26,901 nt of DNA from DATNPH01 sp036703315 (GTDB lineage Bacteria; Cyanobacteriota; Cyanobacteriia; Cyanobacteriales; Coleofasciculaceae), in the NCBI GenBank assembly GCA_036703315.1, contig DATNPH010000123.1, positions 1-26,901 on the forward strand, read 5' to 3'. The position numbers were made by a program, and so were the translations under genes. The notes under the pieces are model-generated. The model was not told the DNA's origin. It ran no database searches and saw nothing but the letters and a program-made list of their open reading frames with translations. Each line of letters opens with the position of its first letter. The first letter of the stretch is position 1. Shown in pieces: positions 8,473 through 16,755 of the stretch.

Positions 8473-9384
8473 ATGAGTTTTAAAAACTTTGATATCCAAC
8501 CCGTCGCAGGGCGCATCGGTGCTGAAATCGTTGGTGTTGACCTGAGTGCTGACCTCAGCGATGACATCATCAGCGAGATTCGTAAAGCTCTAATCCAATA
8601 CAAGGTTATCTTCTTTCGTCGTCAACAGCTTGATGCCGATGGACAGGTAGCCTTCGCTCGTCGGTTCGGTGAAGTCACTACAGCTCACCCTACCCTGCCC
8701 CCGCTCTCGGAATACCCACCCATTCTCGATCTGGATTATGGTCGAACTGCCGCTCGTGCCAACGAATGGCACACTGATGTTACATTCGTAGACCGCCCCC
8801 CACTTGGTTCAATCTTGCGAGCGATTGAAATCCCTCCAGTGGGCGGTGACACGATCTGGGCAAACTCCGTCACAGCGTACCAAGATTTGCCGCCTCATCT
8901 GCGGAATCTCGCAGACCAACTCTGGGCTTTGCATAGTAACGCTTATGACTATGCGGAAGCTGCACTTGACCTTTCTGAAGAATTCAAGGCTCGCCAACAA
9001 GTCTTCACCTCGACCGTGTACGAAACCCTTCATCCAGTTGTCCGCGTCCACCCTGAGTCCGGCGAACGCGGACTGTTCATCGGCGGTTTCGTTCGCCAGC
9101 TTCGCGGTTTATCAACGACTGAATCGTATGACCTTGTGCGGCTGTTGCAGTCATACGTGACTCGTCCCGAAAACACAGTCCGCTGGCGTTGGCAATTGGG
9201 TGATGTGGCGTTCTGGGACAATCGCGCCACTCAGCACTATGCGATCGATGATTTCGGCAGCCAGCCTCGCCGGGTTCAGCGGGTAACGATTGTCGGCGAC
9301 CTTCCAATCAGCATCGATGGCAAACACAGTGAAGCTATTAAAGGGGACTCTGCTGCGTACACCCGAAGCTTAGCCGTTGCCTAA
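8473..9384 (+). CDS. TauD/TfdA-family Fe(II)/2-oxoglutarate dioxygenase (taurine dioxygenase-like)
   Basis: A 303-residue non-haem iron dioxygenase of the TauD/TfdA family. Characterised members hydroxylate taurine, sulfonates or aryloxyacetates with 2-oxoglutarate and O2, and for sulfonates this releases sulfite. The iron triad is visible as H100-x-D102 in EWHTDVTF and H255 in QHYAIDDF, with the Arg pair at 266-267 suited to binding 2-oxoglutarate. The start at 8473 is chosen over the longer in-frame 8341 start because it has GGAG 9 nt upstream and gives the normal family N-terminus (MSFKNFDIQPVAGRIGAEI). The neighbouring sulfite oxidase, TSUP permease and flavin monooxygenase support an organosulfur role. 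The exact substrate (taurine, alkylsulfonate or alkyl sulfate) cannot be read from sequence. The gene appears intact. Confidence 0.9.
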   Translation: MSFKNFDIQPVAGRIGAEIVGVDLSADLSDDIISEIRKALIQYKVIFFRRQQLDADGQVAFARRFGEVTTAHPTLPPLSEYPPILDLDYGRTAARANEWHTDVTFVDRPPLGSILRAIEIPPVGGDTIWANSVTAYQDLPPHLRNLADQLWALHSNAYDYAEAALDLSEEFKARQQVFTSTVYETLHPVVRVHPESGERGLFIGGFVRQLRGLSTTESYDLVRLLQSYVTRPENTVRWRWQLGDVAFWDNRATQHYAIDDFGSQPRRVQRVTIVGDLPISIDGKHSEAIKGDSAAYTRSLAVA

Positions 9385-9431
9385 GTGATAAACTCGATCG
9401 CCGATAGACCAACCACGTTTAACAAGGGTGT

Positions 9432-10412
9432 ATGCAGTACGTCAATCTCGGCAAAACTGGACTAAAAGTGTCGCGTCTGTGCCTGGGTACGATGACCTAT
9501 GGCGATCCTCAATGGCGAGAATGGGTACTTCCAGAAGAAGCCAGTCGCCCGTTCATCAAACGCGCTTTAGAACTAGGAATTAATTTCTTTGACACTGCCG
9601 ATATGTACTCGCTAGGAGTCAGCGAGAAGATCGTTGGGCAGGCGCTCAAAGATTTTGCCAGAAGAGACCAAGTCATCATTGCCACTAAAGTCTACAACCA
9701 AGTAGGCGAAGGACCTAACGACAAAGGACTGTCTCGCAAACATATCTTTGATAGCATTGATGCCTCATTACGGCGACTACAGACAGATTACGTCGATTTG
9801 TACCAGATTCATCGCTGGGACTACGAGACACCGATTGAGGAAACGTTGGAGGCATTGCATGATGTGGTCAAAGCAGGCAAGGTTCGCTACATCGGGGCTT
9901 CCAGCATGTATGCTTGGCAGTTTGCCAAAGCGATTTACCTAGCCGATCGGCATGGCTGGACTCGGTTTGTTTCCATGCAAAACCATTACAACTTAGTCTA
10001 TCGAGAAGAGGAGCGAGAAGTACTGCCCCTATGTCGAGCTGAGGGAATTGGGGTAATTCCCTGGAGTCCTTTAGCGCGGGGCTTTCTTGCAGGCAATCGC
10101 CAGCGACAAGGTTTTGGTGAGACTTCTCGTGCTAAAACCGATGACTTTGCCCACAAGCTTTACTACGACGATGCTGATTTTCAAGTGGTCGATCGCGTCG
10201 TCGAGTTAGCTAAAAAACGCGGTGTCTCTCCAACACAGATTGCCTTGGCTTGGTTGTTGCACCAACCCGGTGTTACAGCTCCCATTATTGGAGCTAGCAA
10301 GATGGAACACCTGGAAGAAGCGATCGCATCTATAGAACTCAAGCTAGACAACGAAGAGCTTGCGTTTCTCGAACAACCTTACAAACCCCATCCTATTTTA
10401 GGGCATCGCTAG
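9432..10412 (+). CDS. Aldo/keto reductase
   Basis: A 326-residue cytosolic NADPH-dependent aldo/keto reductase of the TIM-barrel superfamily. The catalytic tetrad is present: Asp and Tyr in FFDTADMYS (about residues 53-61), Lys in IIATKVY (about 86) and His in LYQIHRWD (about 121). The C-terminal cofactor-binding part includes IPWSPLARGFLAGN and APIIGASKMEHLEEA. It resembles the broad YajO/YghZ-like group, so the physiological carbonyl substrate is unknown. It starts 47 nt after the dioxygenase stop with AAGGG just upstream of the ATG, so the two genes may be co-transcribed. A large hairpin directly follows the stop. The gene appears intact. Confidence 0.93.
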   Translation: MQYVNLGKTGLKVSRLCLGTMTYGDPQWREWVLPEEASRPFIKRALELGINFFDTADMYSLGVSEKIVGQALKDFARRDQVIIATKVYNQVGEGPNDKGLSRKHIFDSIDASLRRLQTDYVDLYQIHRWDYETPIEETLEALHDVVKAGKVRYIGASSMYAWQFAKAIYLADRHGWTRFVSMQNHYNLVYREEEREVLPLCRAEGIGVIPWSPLARGFLAGNRQRQGFGETSRAKTDDFAHKLYYDDADFQVVDRVVELAKKRGVSPTQIALAWLLHQPGVTAPIIGASKMEHLEEAIASIELKLDNEELAFLEQPYKPHPILGHR

Positions 10413-10416
10413 GAGA

Positions 10417-10468
10417 TAGCAACGCATCAATCAGTCTTCTATCTATACAGAAGATTGATGCGTTGCTA
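10417..10468. repeat. Large perfect inverted repeat after the aldo/keto reductase gene
   Basis: TAGCAACGCATCAATC (10417-10432) is the exact reverse complement of 10453-10468. The 20-nt centre can extend the stem with TTCT/AGAA. It starts 5 nt after the stop codon. There is no T run on either side, so it may act as an mRNA-end structure, a bidirectional terminator of unusual type, or a cruciform or dispersed palindrome. Confidence 0.8.
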
Positions 10469-10523
10469 GCAAAGTTGCAAAGCTGTGAAAGTCAATAGAA
10501 ATGGTTAACTAGAGAGGTGCAAT

Positions 10524-11745
10524 ATGCCAGTTCAAGACGCAGTATCTAGTTGGGAAAAACTGTTAGAAATTGCCAAAAAAAAATACCCCAGCTCGACGGG
10601 TGCATAGACCGGGGCAGTCGCCTTCTACCGCTCCTATCCCTAGCAGTCTCCATAAACTACCCCCAGATACAGCACCTCCAGTACTGCTCTACCGCGATAC
10701 CAACTCTTGGTGTCCCTTCTGCGAACGGGTTTGGTTTGCCTTGGAAGAAAAGGAAATTCCGTTTGAGACAGAGTTTATCGACTTAAGTAACAAGCCTAAA
10801 TGGTATACCGATCTGGTTCCTACAACATTGGTTCCTGCTGCCAAAATTGAGGGCAAATTAGTCTATGAATCCAAAGAGATTCTGTTAGCCTTAGAAGAAC
10901 AATTTGGCGATCTACCACTGCTGCCTGAAGACCCAGAGGAAAACGCAGTTGCGAGGCAACTAATTAAGGATGCGGAAACTAGCGATTTTTCAGGTGCAGC
11001 CTACAAATTCCTCAGAGAAAGCACTTCGGATGCTGAGGAATTAGCCAGTTTGCAAGCCGCGTTTGAAGCTAAATTAGACGAAATCGAGCAAGCCTTAGGA
11101 AAATATCCTGGTTTCTACTTTGTGTCAACATTTAGCCTGGTAGACATTATGTATAGCCCCCATCTAGACCGATTGGCGGCTAACTTGCCTGTGTACCGGG
11201 GGTATCATATCAAGGGAAATCCACGATTCCCTCGCATCAACGCTTGGTTTGAGGCGCTCAACCAGCGTCCTGCCTATCACCGAGTCAAATCCGATCCGAT
11301 CACCAATAATTTACTCCTGCTGCGTAGATGGGGCGCACAACCGATCGCGAATCCCTTACCTCTAGATTCCGAAATTAGTGCAGCAATCGAATATCGGGCA
11401 GAAGCGGCTGAGAGACTCAGCGATAACCGGGAAGCTGCGATCGGAGATATCCTGAAAAACTCTGGCGTGCAAGCTTTAGCAGTTAATGGTGATATCTCGG
11501 CAATCAAAGAGGCAGTCGATCTGCATCTCAGACTGCTGGCAGAGTATCTCCTCAATGGCGACAACATCCGCTTACCGTGGGGGCGCGTGGGTGGCAAGGA
11601 CAATGCCGATCCAGTTGTCGCGGCTACTGGTGCGATCGCACTCGCCTATGTCAGGAATCGCATCTGTGCGCCTCGTGATATGAGCGCAGGTGCCGCTACG
11701 GCATTCCGAGCAGCGGCAGATAAGGTGTTGGCATCGCTCTACTAA
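10524..11745 (+). CDS. Glutathione S-transferase-like protein with a C-terminal extension; reading frame broken at an A9 tract
   Basis: The main frame encodes a thioredoxin-fold domain beginning PVLLYRDTNSWCPFCERVWFA (the CPFC motif of omega-class and glutaredoxin-like GSTs) and then a helical GST C-terminal domain with INAWFEALNQRPAYHRV. An extra helical region of about 150 residues follows, from WGAQPIANPLP to the stop, and is not part of a canonical GST. ATG 10524 has AGAGAGG 7 nt upstream and encodes MPVQDAVSSWEKLLEIAK. That frame stops at 10605-10607 unless it shifts by one base within AAAAAAAAA (10575-10583). An 8-A version would give one continuous 406-codon protein. A start at ATG 10570 lacks a good ribosome site. 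Polymerase slippage, a real mutation or a sequencing error are all possible. A redox or detoxification role is inferred from the family and neighbours. Confidence 0.75.
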
Positions 11746-11803
11746 TGCAGCACGGCAAAAATTTCGTCGGCATCCAACTCGTCCCAAGCAGGAGGACATA
11801 ATT

Positions 11804-12763
11804 ATGGGCAAAATTCGAGCAGTAACTGTCGATCCCAGTGTGCCAGGACGCTTGGTACTCAATGATGTTGAGCTATCAACACCCGCGCCTAACGAAGCGC
11901 TGATCCGAGTTGCAGCGATTTCCCTGAATCGAGGTGAGGTCAGACGTTCAACCACGGCTGAAGCAGGTTGGCGACCGGGTTGGGACTTGGCAGGAATTGT
12001 GGAAACTCCGGCTACTGATGGGTCAAGTCCATCTGCCGGAACGCGAGTGGTGGGGTTCGTCCGTGCTGGTGCTTGGGGAGAACTGGTGGCGGTGCCAAGC
12101 GATGCGATCGCCAAACTACCCGACTCGGTTTCATTTGCCCAAGCTGCAACCTTACCTGTAGCGGGTTTAACGGCTTACCATGCGCTCAAACAAGGTGGTT
12201 TGCTTTTAGGCAAATCTGTATTGATTACAGGCGCATCAGGGGGCGTTGGACATTTTGCCATTCAATTAGCACGGCTGTCAGGGGCAAAGGTGATTGCCCA
12301 CATCCGCCAGCCTGACTACGAAACACTGGTCAAAGACGCAGGGGCGCAGGCAGTTGTAATTGGTGAAGACTTGCCTTTGGACAGTGAGTATGCTCCTTAC
12401 GATCTAGTTGTGGAGTCGGTGGGTGGCAAAACCCTTTCCGCCGCCTTGGGTTCAGTGGCACCGGATGGTGTCGTGGTATTGTTTGGTACTTCTGGTGGAA
12501 CAGAGGTGACGTTCAATGCCCAACGTTTTTACGGCGCGAGTAGTGGCGCGAGTCTATACGCGCTGATTTTGTTCCATGAACTCAAACGTGAGTCGGCAAG
12601 TGTAGGGCTGCAACGATTGTTGAATCTAGTGGCAGATGGTCAGTTGCGTCCTCACATTGCCGTTGAGGCTCCCTGGACGCAAGTAGCTGATTTAGCACAA
12701 CAATTGCTCGATCGCCGCTTCCTTGGCAAAGCCGTATTGCATATCTCCTCGGGCAATGGATAA
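11804..12763 (+). CDS. MDR-family zinc-independent NAD(P)H:quinone oxidoreductase-like protein
   Basis: A 319-residue medium-chain dehydrogenase/reductase. The N-terminal GroES-like domain covers about residues 1-120. The Rossmann domain has the nucleotide motif VLITGASGGVGHFAIQLARL, with the pattern AxxGxxG. The Cys/His ligands of catalytic and structural zinc are missing, which fits the quinone oxidoreductase or enoyl-reductase branch (QOR-like). The substrate is unknown. The start at 11804 is chosen over 11690 because GGAGGA lies 7 nt upstream and the upstream in-frame residues overlap the GST gene and look non-coding. It is the third gene in a plus-strand redox run and appears intact. Confidence 0.9.
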   Translation: MGKIRAVTVDPSVPGRLVLNDVELSTPAPNEALIRVAAISLNRGEVRRSTTAEAGWRPGWDLAGIVETPATDGSSPSAGTRVVGFVRAGAWGELVAVPSDAIAKLPDSVSFAQAATLPVAGLTAYHALKQGGLLLGKSVLITGASGGVGHFAIQLARLSGAKVIAHIRQPDYETLVKDAGAQAVVIGEDLPLDSEYAPYDLVVESVGGKTLSAALGSVAPDGVVVLFGTSGGTEVTFNAQRFYGASSGASLYALILFHELKRESASVGLQRLLNLVADGQLRPHIAVEAPWTQVADLAQQLLDRRFLGKAVLHISSGNG

Positions 12764-12770
12764 CGGGTAA

Positions 12771-13310
12771 TCAATCGTTGATATTTTGATTAATAACGCT
12801 GGCTCAGCTCGTGCTGGATCGTTCCTCGATCTGGGAGATGAAGCATTTACAGATGCCTGGAACTTGAAATTGTTGGGCTACATTCGCTTGGTAAAAGCCA
12901 TTGTGCCAGAGCAGATTCGACGCAGAGATGGGCGGATTGTCAACATTATCGGTGGTGCTGGACGCACGCCCCGCCCGAACTTCCTCCCTGGTGGCACCAC
13001 GAATGCAGCTCTGCTGAATTTCACGCGAGGAATTTCTAAAGAACTCGCCCAGCACAACATTCGGATTAATGCTATCTCACCAGGTCTCACAGCAACAGAG
13101 CGGGCTGAACAATTAGCCCAACAGCAAGCTCAGTCTAGCAACGTCAGTGTGGAAGAATTTAAGGCGCGATCGCTAGAAGCCATCCCGTTAGGCAAGCTTG
13201 TGCAGCCGGAAGAAATCGCAAATTTGGCGTTATTTTTGGTATCCGATCTGGCAGCTTCGATTACGGGAGCTGAAATTCTTGTCGATGGTGGCAGTACTTC
13301 CGGCGTTTGA
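12771..13310 (+). pseudogene. 5'-truncated short-chain dehydrogenase/reductase with an atypical active site
   Basis: The frame matches classical SDRs only from VDILINNAG onward (12777), the motif normally near residue 85. The N-terminal TGxxxGxG nucleotide-binding half is absent and a TAA sits immediately upstream (12768-12770), so no normal start exists; only a TTG at 12786 is available. The C-terminal part is complete: IRINAISPGLTATERAEQ and ITGAEILVDGGST. At the usual YxxxK site the sequence reads GGTTNAALL, so the catalytic Tyr and Lys are replaced by Gly and Asn. That replacement may predate the truncation, because some divergent SDRs share it. It follows the MDR gene by 7 nt. It is probably non-functional. 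Confidence 0.8.
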
Positions 13311-13328
13311 AGTAAGTAGAATCGCGAT

Positions 13329-13353
13329 TAGCCCTGAACTAAAGTTTGGGCTA
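13329..13353. repeat. Short inverted repeat after the truncated SDR
   Basis: TAGCCC (13329-13334) and GGGCTA (13348-13353) can pair around a 13-nt loop. No T tract follows, so it is not a standard intrinsic terminator. It could be a weak terminator or an intergenic palindrome. Confidence 0.45.
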
Positions 13354-13489
13354 ACAGCTAAAGCCAGTTAAAACTGACAAAAAGACTTATCGGTTAGGAG
13401 TTTGAATCTGTTTTAACAAGTTGTAGCTCTAAGCCTGAAATGTATTTCAAGGCTCTCAAGTCAGTGCCATTCATCCTAAATTAATCTCT

Positions 13490-14164
13490 ATGACTCAACA
13501 GCAGTGGACAGCGGTTGACCGCTACATCACCGATCTACTTGTGCCGCCCGACCTCGCGTTGGAGGAGGCGCTCCAGTCCAGCGCTGCTGCTGGTCTACCA
13601 CCGTACAACGTTTCGCCGAACCAAGGCAAGTTGCTGCTGCTGTTAGCCCTCCTTCAAGGGGCGCGCACCATCCTGGAAATTGGTACACTAGGTGGCTACA
13701 GCACAATCTGGCTCGCACGGGCATTGCCTGCCGATGGTCGCTTGATCACGCTAGAAGCTGACCCAAAGCACGCCGAAGTCGCCCGTGCCAATATTGCACA
13801 CGCCGGTCTGACCGCTTTCGTTGATCTGCGCCTTGGACGTGCGCTGGCTACACTGCCGCAGCTCGCCGCCGAGGGTCGTGGTCCATTTGACCTGATCTTC
13901 ATTGACGCTGACAAGCCAAGCAATCCGGATTACTTCACATGGGCGCTTAAGCTCTCCCGTCGCGGCAGCCTGATCATCGTCGATAATGTCGTGCGTAACG
14001 GAGCGGTGATTGACGCTGCCAGCAACGATTCCAGCGTTCAGGGGGTGCGCCGCTTGAATGAGCTGCTCGCGGCTGAACCACGAGTGAGTGCGACGGCGCT
14101 CCAGACTGTGGGCAGCAAAGGGTATGACGGCTTCGCGATCGCGCTCGTTACTGCTGACCAGTAG
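13490..14164 (+). CDS. Class I SAM-dependent O-methyltransferase (COMT-like, family 3)
   Basis: A 224-residue cytosolic methyltransferase. Motif I is ILEIGTLGGYSTIWLARAL (about residues 61-79), followed by the acidic LITLEADPKHAEVARANI. The metal site and post-I region is DLIFIDADKP (about 138-147), with IIVDNVVRNGAV further on. These are diagnostic of the divalent metal-dependent catechol/caffeoyl-CoA O-methyltransferase group. The acceptor substrate cannot be read. No clear ribosome site precedes the ATG. The gene looks noticeably GC-richer than its neighbours, especially in its first 400 bases, which suggests transfer from a higher-GC donor. It appears intact and is probably expressed independently of the upstream redox genes, from which 179 nt separate it. 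Confidence 0.92.
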   Translation: MTQQQWTAVDRYITDLLVPPDLALEEALQSSAAAGLPPYNVSPNQGKLLLLLALLQGARTILEIGTLGGYSTIWLARALPADGRLITLEADPKHAEVARANIAHAGLTAFVDLRLGRALATLPQLAAEGRGPFDLIFIDADKPSNPDYFTWALKLSRRGSLIIVDNVVRNGAVIDAASNDSSVQGVRRLNELLAAEPRVSATALQTVGSKGYDGFAIALVTADQ

Positions 14165-14223
14165 CTGTTATAGGTTGCAGACATAATCGTTTAAGGCTTC
14201 TCCAACAGCCTCTAGGACTCAGC

Positions 14224-15006
14224 ATGATTGATCTACCATCTTTAACACTTCTCCATACTTTCCTTCTCTTCAGTACCGCTTTCATTGCAGGCGGACTCAA
14301 TGCTGTAGCGGGCGGTGGAAGCTTCATCACGTTTCCAACCCTAATTTTTACGGGCGTCCCCCCGCTCGCGGCTAATGCAACGAATAACACCGCGATCTGG
14401 GTGGCGGCTCTGGCAAGTGCAGGAGCTTACCGTAAAGATTTAGGCATCCCACGACGAGAACTGTTGCTACTGTGTACTGTCAGTTTAGTTGGCGGGCTGC
14501 TTGGCTCTTTAGTCCTGTTATATACCTCTCCAGATGTCTTTAAAAAGCTAATCCCCTATCTATTGCTGCTGGCAACGCTCGTATTTACGTTTGGTGAATC
14601 TTTCAAAGCGTGGTTTCAGCGTCAGAGTCAGAAGTCTTCGCCGGAGTCTGTACCACTGTTTAATTTGGTGCTGGCTCAATTGGTGATCGCTATTTATGGC
14701 GGTTTCTTTGGGGCTGGTTTGGGAATTTTAATGCTGGCAACCCTGTCGTTTTTAGGCATCAAAAGTATTCACGCAATGAATGCCTTTAAGACATTTCTGG
14801 GAAGTTGTATCAATGGTATTGCTATTATTCCGTTTATCTTTGCGGGTGTGATTGCTTGGCATCAGACAATTTTGATGGCGGTGGGAGGTTCGCTCGGTGG
14901 TTACTTTAGCGCCTACTACGCTCGTAAAGTTGAACCTCACTTAATTCGGAGATTTGTGATAGTTATTGCCTTTAGCATGACTGCCTACTTTTTTATTCAT
15001 GGCTAG
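14224..15006 (+). CDS. TSUP (TauE/SafE) family permease, probable sulfite/organosulfur-anion transporter
   Basis: A 260-residue inner-membrane protein of the TauE/SafE family. The two-repeat layout is visible: the first repeat has GGLNAVAGGGSFITFPTLIF at about residues 21-40 and the second has GGFFGAGLGILMLATLSFLG from about residue 159. Seven to eight hydrophobic helices are predictable by eye. Members export sulfite or sulfoacetate or move other small organic anions. The nearby dioxygenase, flavin monooxygenase and sulfite oxidase fit a role in disposing of sulfite released from sulfonates, but this is inference. AGGA lies 7 nt before the ATG. A 67-bp stretch of the second repeat recurs at 24610-24676 with four mismatches, a relic of a second copy. 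Confidence 0.9.
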   Translation: MIDLPSLTLLHTFLLFSTAFIAGGLNAVAGGGSFITFPTLIFTGVPPLAANATNNTAIWVAALASAGAYRKDLGIPRRELLLLCTVSLVGGLLGSLVLLYTSPDVFKKLIPYLLLLATLVFTFGESFKAWFQRQSQKSSPESVPLFNLVLAQLVIAIYGGFFGAGLGILMLATLSFLGIKSIHAMNAFKTFLGSCINGIAIIPFIFAGVIAWHQTILMAVGGSLGGYFSAYYARKVEPHLIRRFVIVIAFSMTAYFFIHG

Positions 15007-15010
15007 CGTC

Positions 15011-15127
15011 TTACGGGATATCGCTCTGTCTAAGTGCAGCTTCTCCACCCATCTGATTAGCAATAACGGCAAAAGCAGGCTCATAGAGAGTAGCTGCTTG
15101 TAAACAGCCAATTCCCGCAAAGATAGC
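15011..15127 (-). pseudogene. Remnant of a major facilitator superfamily (MFS) transporter
   Basis: On the minus strand one frame reads YAIFAGIGCLQAATLYEPAF and then AVIANQMGGEAALRQ, ending at a stop at 15011-15013. The TLYEPAFAVIA segment closely resembles a transmembrane helix common in MFS permeases. No start and no further MFS sequence are present on either side: the TSUP gene ends at 15006 and the flavin monooxygenase ends at 15136. It is a short internal fragment left by deletion. The call rests on one motif and is moderate. Confidence 0.5.
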
Positions 15128-15135
15128 GTAAAACG

Positions 15136-16461
15136 TTATTTGTTAGGTTTTTTCAAGCCTAAATGCTCTCGCAACGTTTTACCTGTGTAGTCTGTCCGAA
15201 ATAATCCTCGCCGTTGCAATTCTGGAATGATAAACTCAACGAATTCCTCAAAAGAACCTGGGAGATAGGCAGGAGAAATAACAAAGCCATCACAGGCTTC
15301 TTCCCGAAAAACATTCTCTAAATAATCAGCTACTTGCTGTGGAGTGCCAACAATTTGGGGAACTAACACGCTTGCACCATAAAGTTTGCCAATTTCTTCC
15401 AGAGTTAAGCCTTGTTCTTCACTTATCTTGGCAATATTATTAATTTTATAATCCGTGGCTGTTGTCCCCGAACTTCTACTCACTAATTCTTTCAACGGAT
15501 GCTGTGCAAAGTCATAGTTGAGATGACCGGATAGGGTTGATAAACCGGAGAGAGGGTGAACTAATTCGTTATGAAATTCTTGTTTTTCTTTGGCTAGTGC
15601 TTCAGTTTCTGCGATAAATAGCATCACGGCGGGAAGGATTAAACAATCCTCTGGGTTCCGTCCATGTTTGATTACAGTTGCCTTAACATCCTGATAGAAT
15701 GCTTTCATCAGTTCCGGAGTGCGTTGAATCGTAAAAACGACTTCTGCCCAACGTGCTGCAAACTCTTTCCCCCGTCCGGAAGAACCCGCTTGAATAATGA
15801 CAGGACGCCCTTGAGGAGAACGCGGAATATTCAAGGGTCCTCGCGATTTAAACCATTGACCAGCATGATGAATATAGTCTATTTTTGAGCGATCGACGAA
15901 AATTCCATTTTCTCGATCTAGAATTAATGCCTCGTCTTGCCAACTATTCCACAGTTTGAACGCGACTTCTACAAATTCATCAGCACGGTCATATCGGGTG
16001 TCATGTTCCAAGTGCTGCTCAAAGCCAAAGTTCTGAGCCTCGCTATCATTCATGGACGTTACAACATTCCAAGCAATTCGTCCGCGAGTTAGATGATCGA
16101 GTGTGGCAAAAACGCGAGCAATTTGGAATGGTTGGTAATAGGTGGTCGAACGGGTTGCCCCCAAACCGAGGTAGTGCGTACTCCCTGCCATCAGCGCCAG
16201 GATGGGAATGGAATCAAGCCGAATAGCATCTTGAGCACCGTATTGTAAGGCAAACCCGATATCTCCGCCGTAGCAATCCGATACTGCCAAGCGATCGGCA
16301 AAGAAGGCTAAGTCGAACCTACCGCGCTCTAAAATACGACCGATGTTTTGATAGAGTTCAGGTTGCAAAAACCCTAGATCGGTTTGAGGATGACGCCATG
16401 AGGCGTGGCTATGAATTACGCCTCCAGCATTTAAGAAACCAGCTAAATGGATTTGTCTCAT
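15136..16461 (-). CDS. NtaA/SnaA/DszA-type FMNH2-dependent monooxygenase (LLM class)
   Basis: A 441-residue flavin-dependent monooxygenase of the bacterial luciferase-like superfamily, subfamily NtaA/SnaA/DszA. It uses FMNH2 from a separate reductase to cleave C-N or C-S bonds, as in nitrilotriacetate, dibenzothiophene sulfone or dimethylsulfone breakdown. Diagnostic stretches are the N-terminal MRQIHLAGFLNAGGVIHSHA, LGLGATRSTTYYQPFQIARV, the RIAWNVVTSMNDSEAQNFG segment, and PVIIQAGSSGRGKEFAARWA for flavin phosphate binding. Length is normal for the subfamily and no damage is visible. The ATG at 16461 lacks a Shine-Dalgarno sequence. It lies downstream of the SfnB-like remnant and the SsuA-like gene on the same strand, consistent with a former sulfur-scavenging operon. 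The exact substrate is unknown. Confidence 0.92.
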   Translation of the reverse strand: MRQIHLAGFLNAGGVIHSHASWRHPQTDLGFLQPELYQNIGRILERGRFDLAFFADRLAVSDCYGGDIGFALQYGAQDAIRLDSIPILALMAGSTHYLGLGATRSTTYYQPFQIARVFATLDHLTRGRIAWNVVTSMNDSEAQNFGFEQHLEHDTRYDRADEFVEVAFKLWNSWQDEALILDRENGIFVDRSKIDYIHHAGQWFKSRGPLNIPRSPQGRPVIIQAGSSGRGKEFAARWAEVVFTIQRTPELMKAFYQDVKATVIKHGRNPEDCLILPAVMLFIAETEALAKEKQEFHNELVHPLSGLSTLSGHLNYDFAQHPLKELVSRSSGTTATDYKINNIAKISEEQGLTLEEIGKLYGASVLVPQIVGTPQQVADYLENVFREEACDGFVISPAYLPGSFEEFVEFIIPELQRRGLFRTDYTGKTLREHLGLKKPNK

Positions 16462-16560
16462 TTGTCATTTGTTGTTCGTTGTTAGGGCAAAAGGCAGAGG
16501 GCAGAAGCGAAGAGATTGACGGGTCGAAGTTCCAGTATTTGGCGAAAGTCAAGAGTCGTC

Positions 16561-16720
16561 TCAGTTGCTAAAAACACGGTAAATCAGTTTGCCTTTATCT
16601 ACATCGGTGTCAATGCCCAACAATCGCCCAGTACATTCCATCAGGTGCAACTAACCCGAAAGAGGGTTCGCCAAATTCGTTAGGCACGATCGCACTCACG
16701 TTAGTAGCACTGCTAATCAT
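16561..16720 (-). pseudogene. Small unrecognised ORF, probably frameshifted
   Basis: An ATG at 16720 with AAGGA 6 nt upstream opens a 36-residue frame ending at 16610 (MISSATNVSAIVPNEFGEPS at its start). Near 16620 the adjacent frame looks more protein-like, continuing LLGIDTDVDKGKLIYRVFSN to a stop at 16561-16563. A one-base shift would join them into a product of about 53 residues. I do not recognise the family. It lies between the flavin monooxygenase and the acyl-CoA dehydrogenase remnant on the same strand. The remaining bases to 16462 hold no visible feature. Confidence 0.35.
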
Positions 16721-16755
16721 CGGTTTTCCTTAAATTGCGCTGACTCGCTATTGGC

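Noticed and set aside
11690..11803. Longer start for the MDR reductase
   Set aside because: The extra residues overlap the GST gene's end and look non-coding; ATG 11804 has a strong GGAGGA site and a family-like N-terminus.
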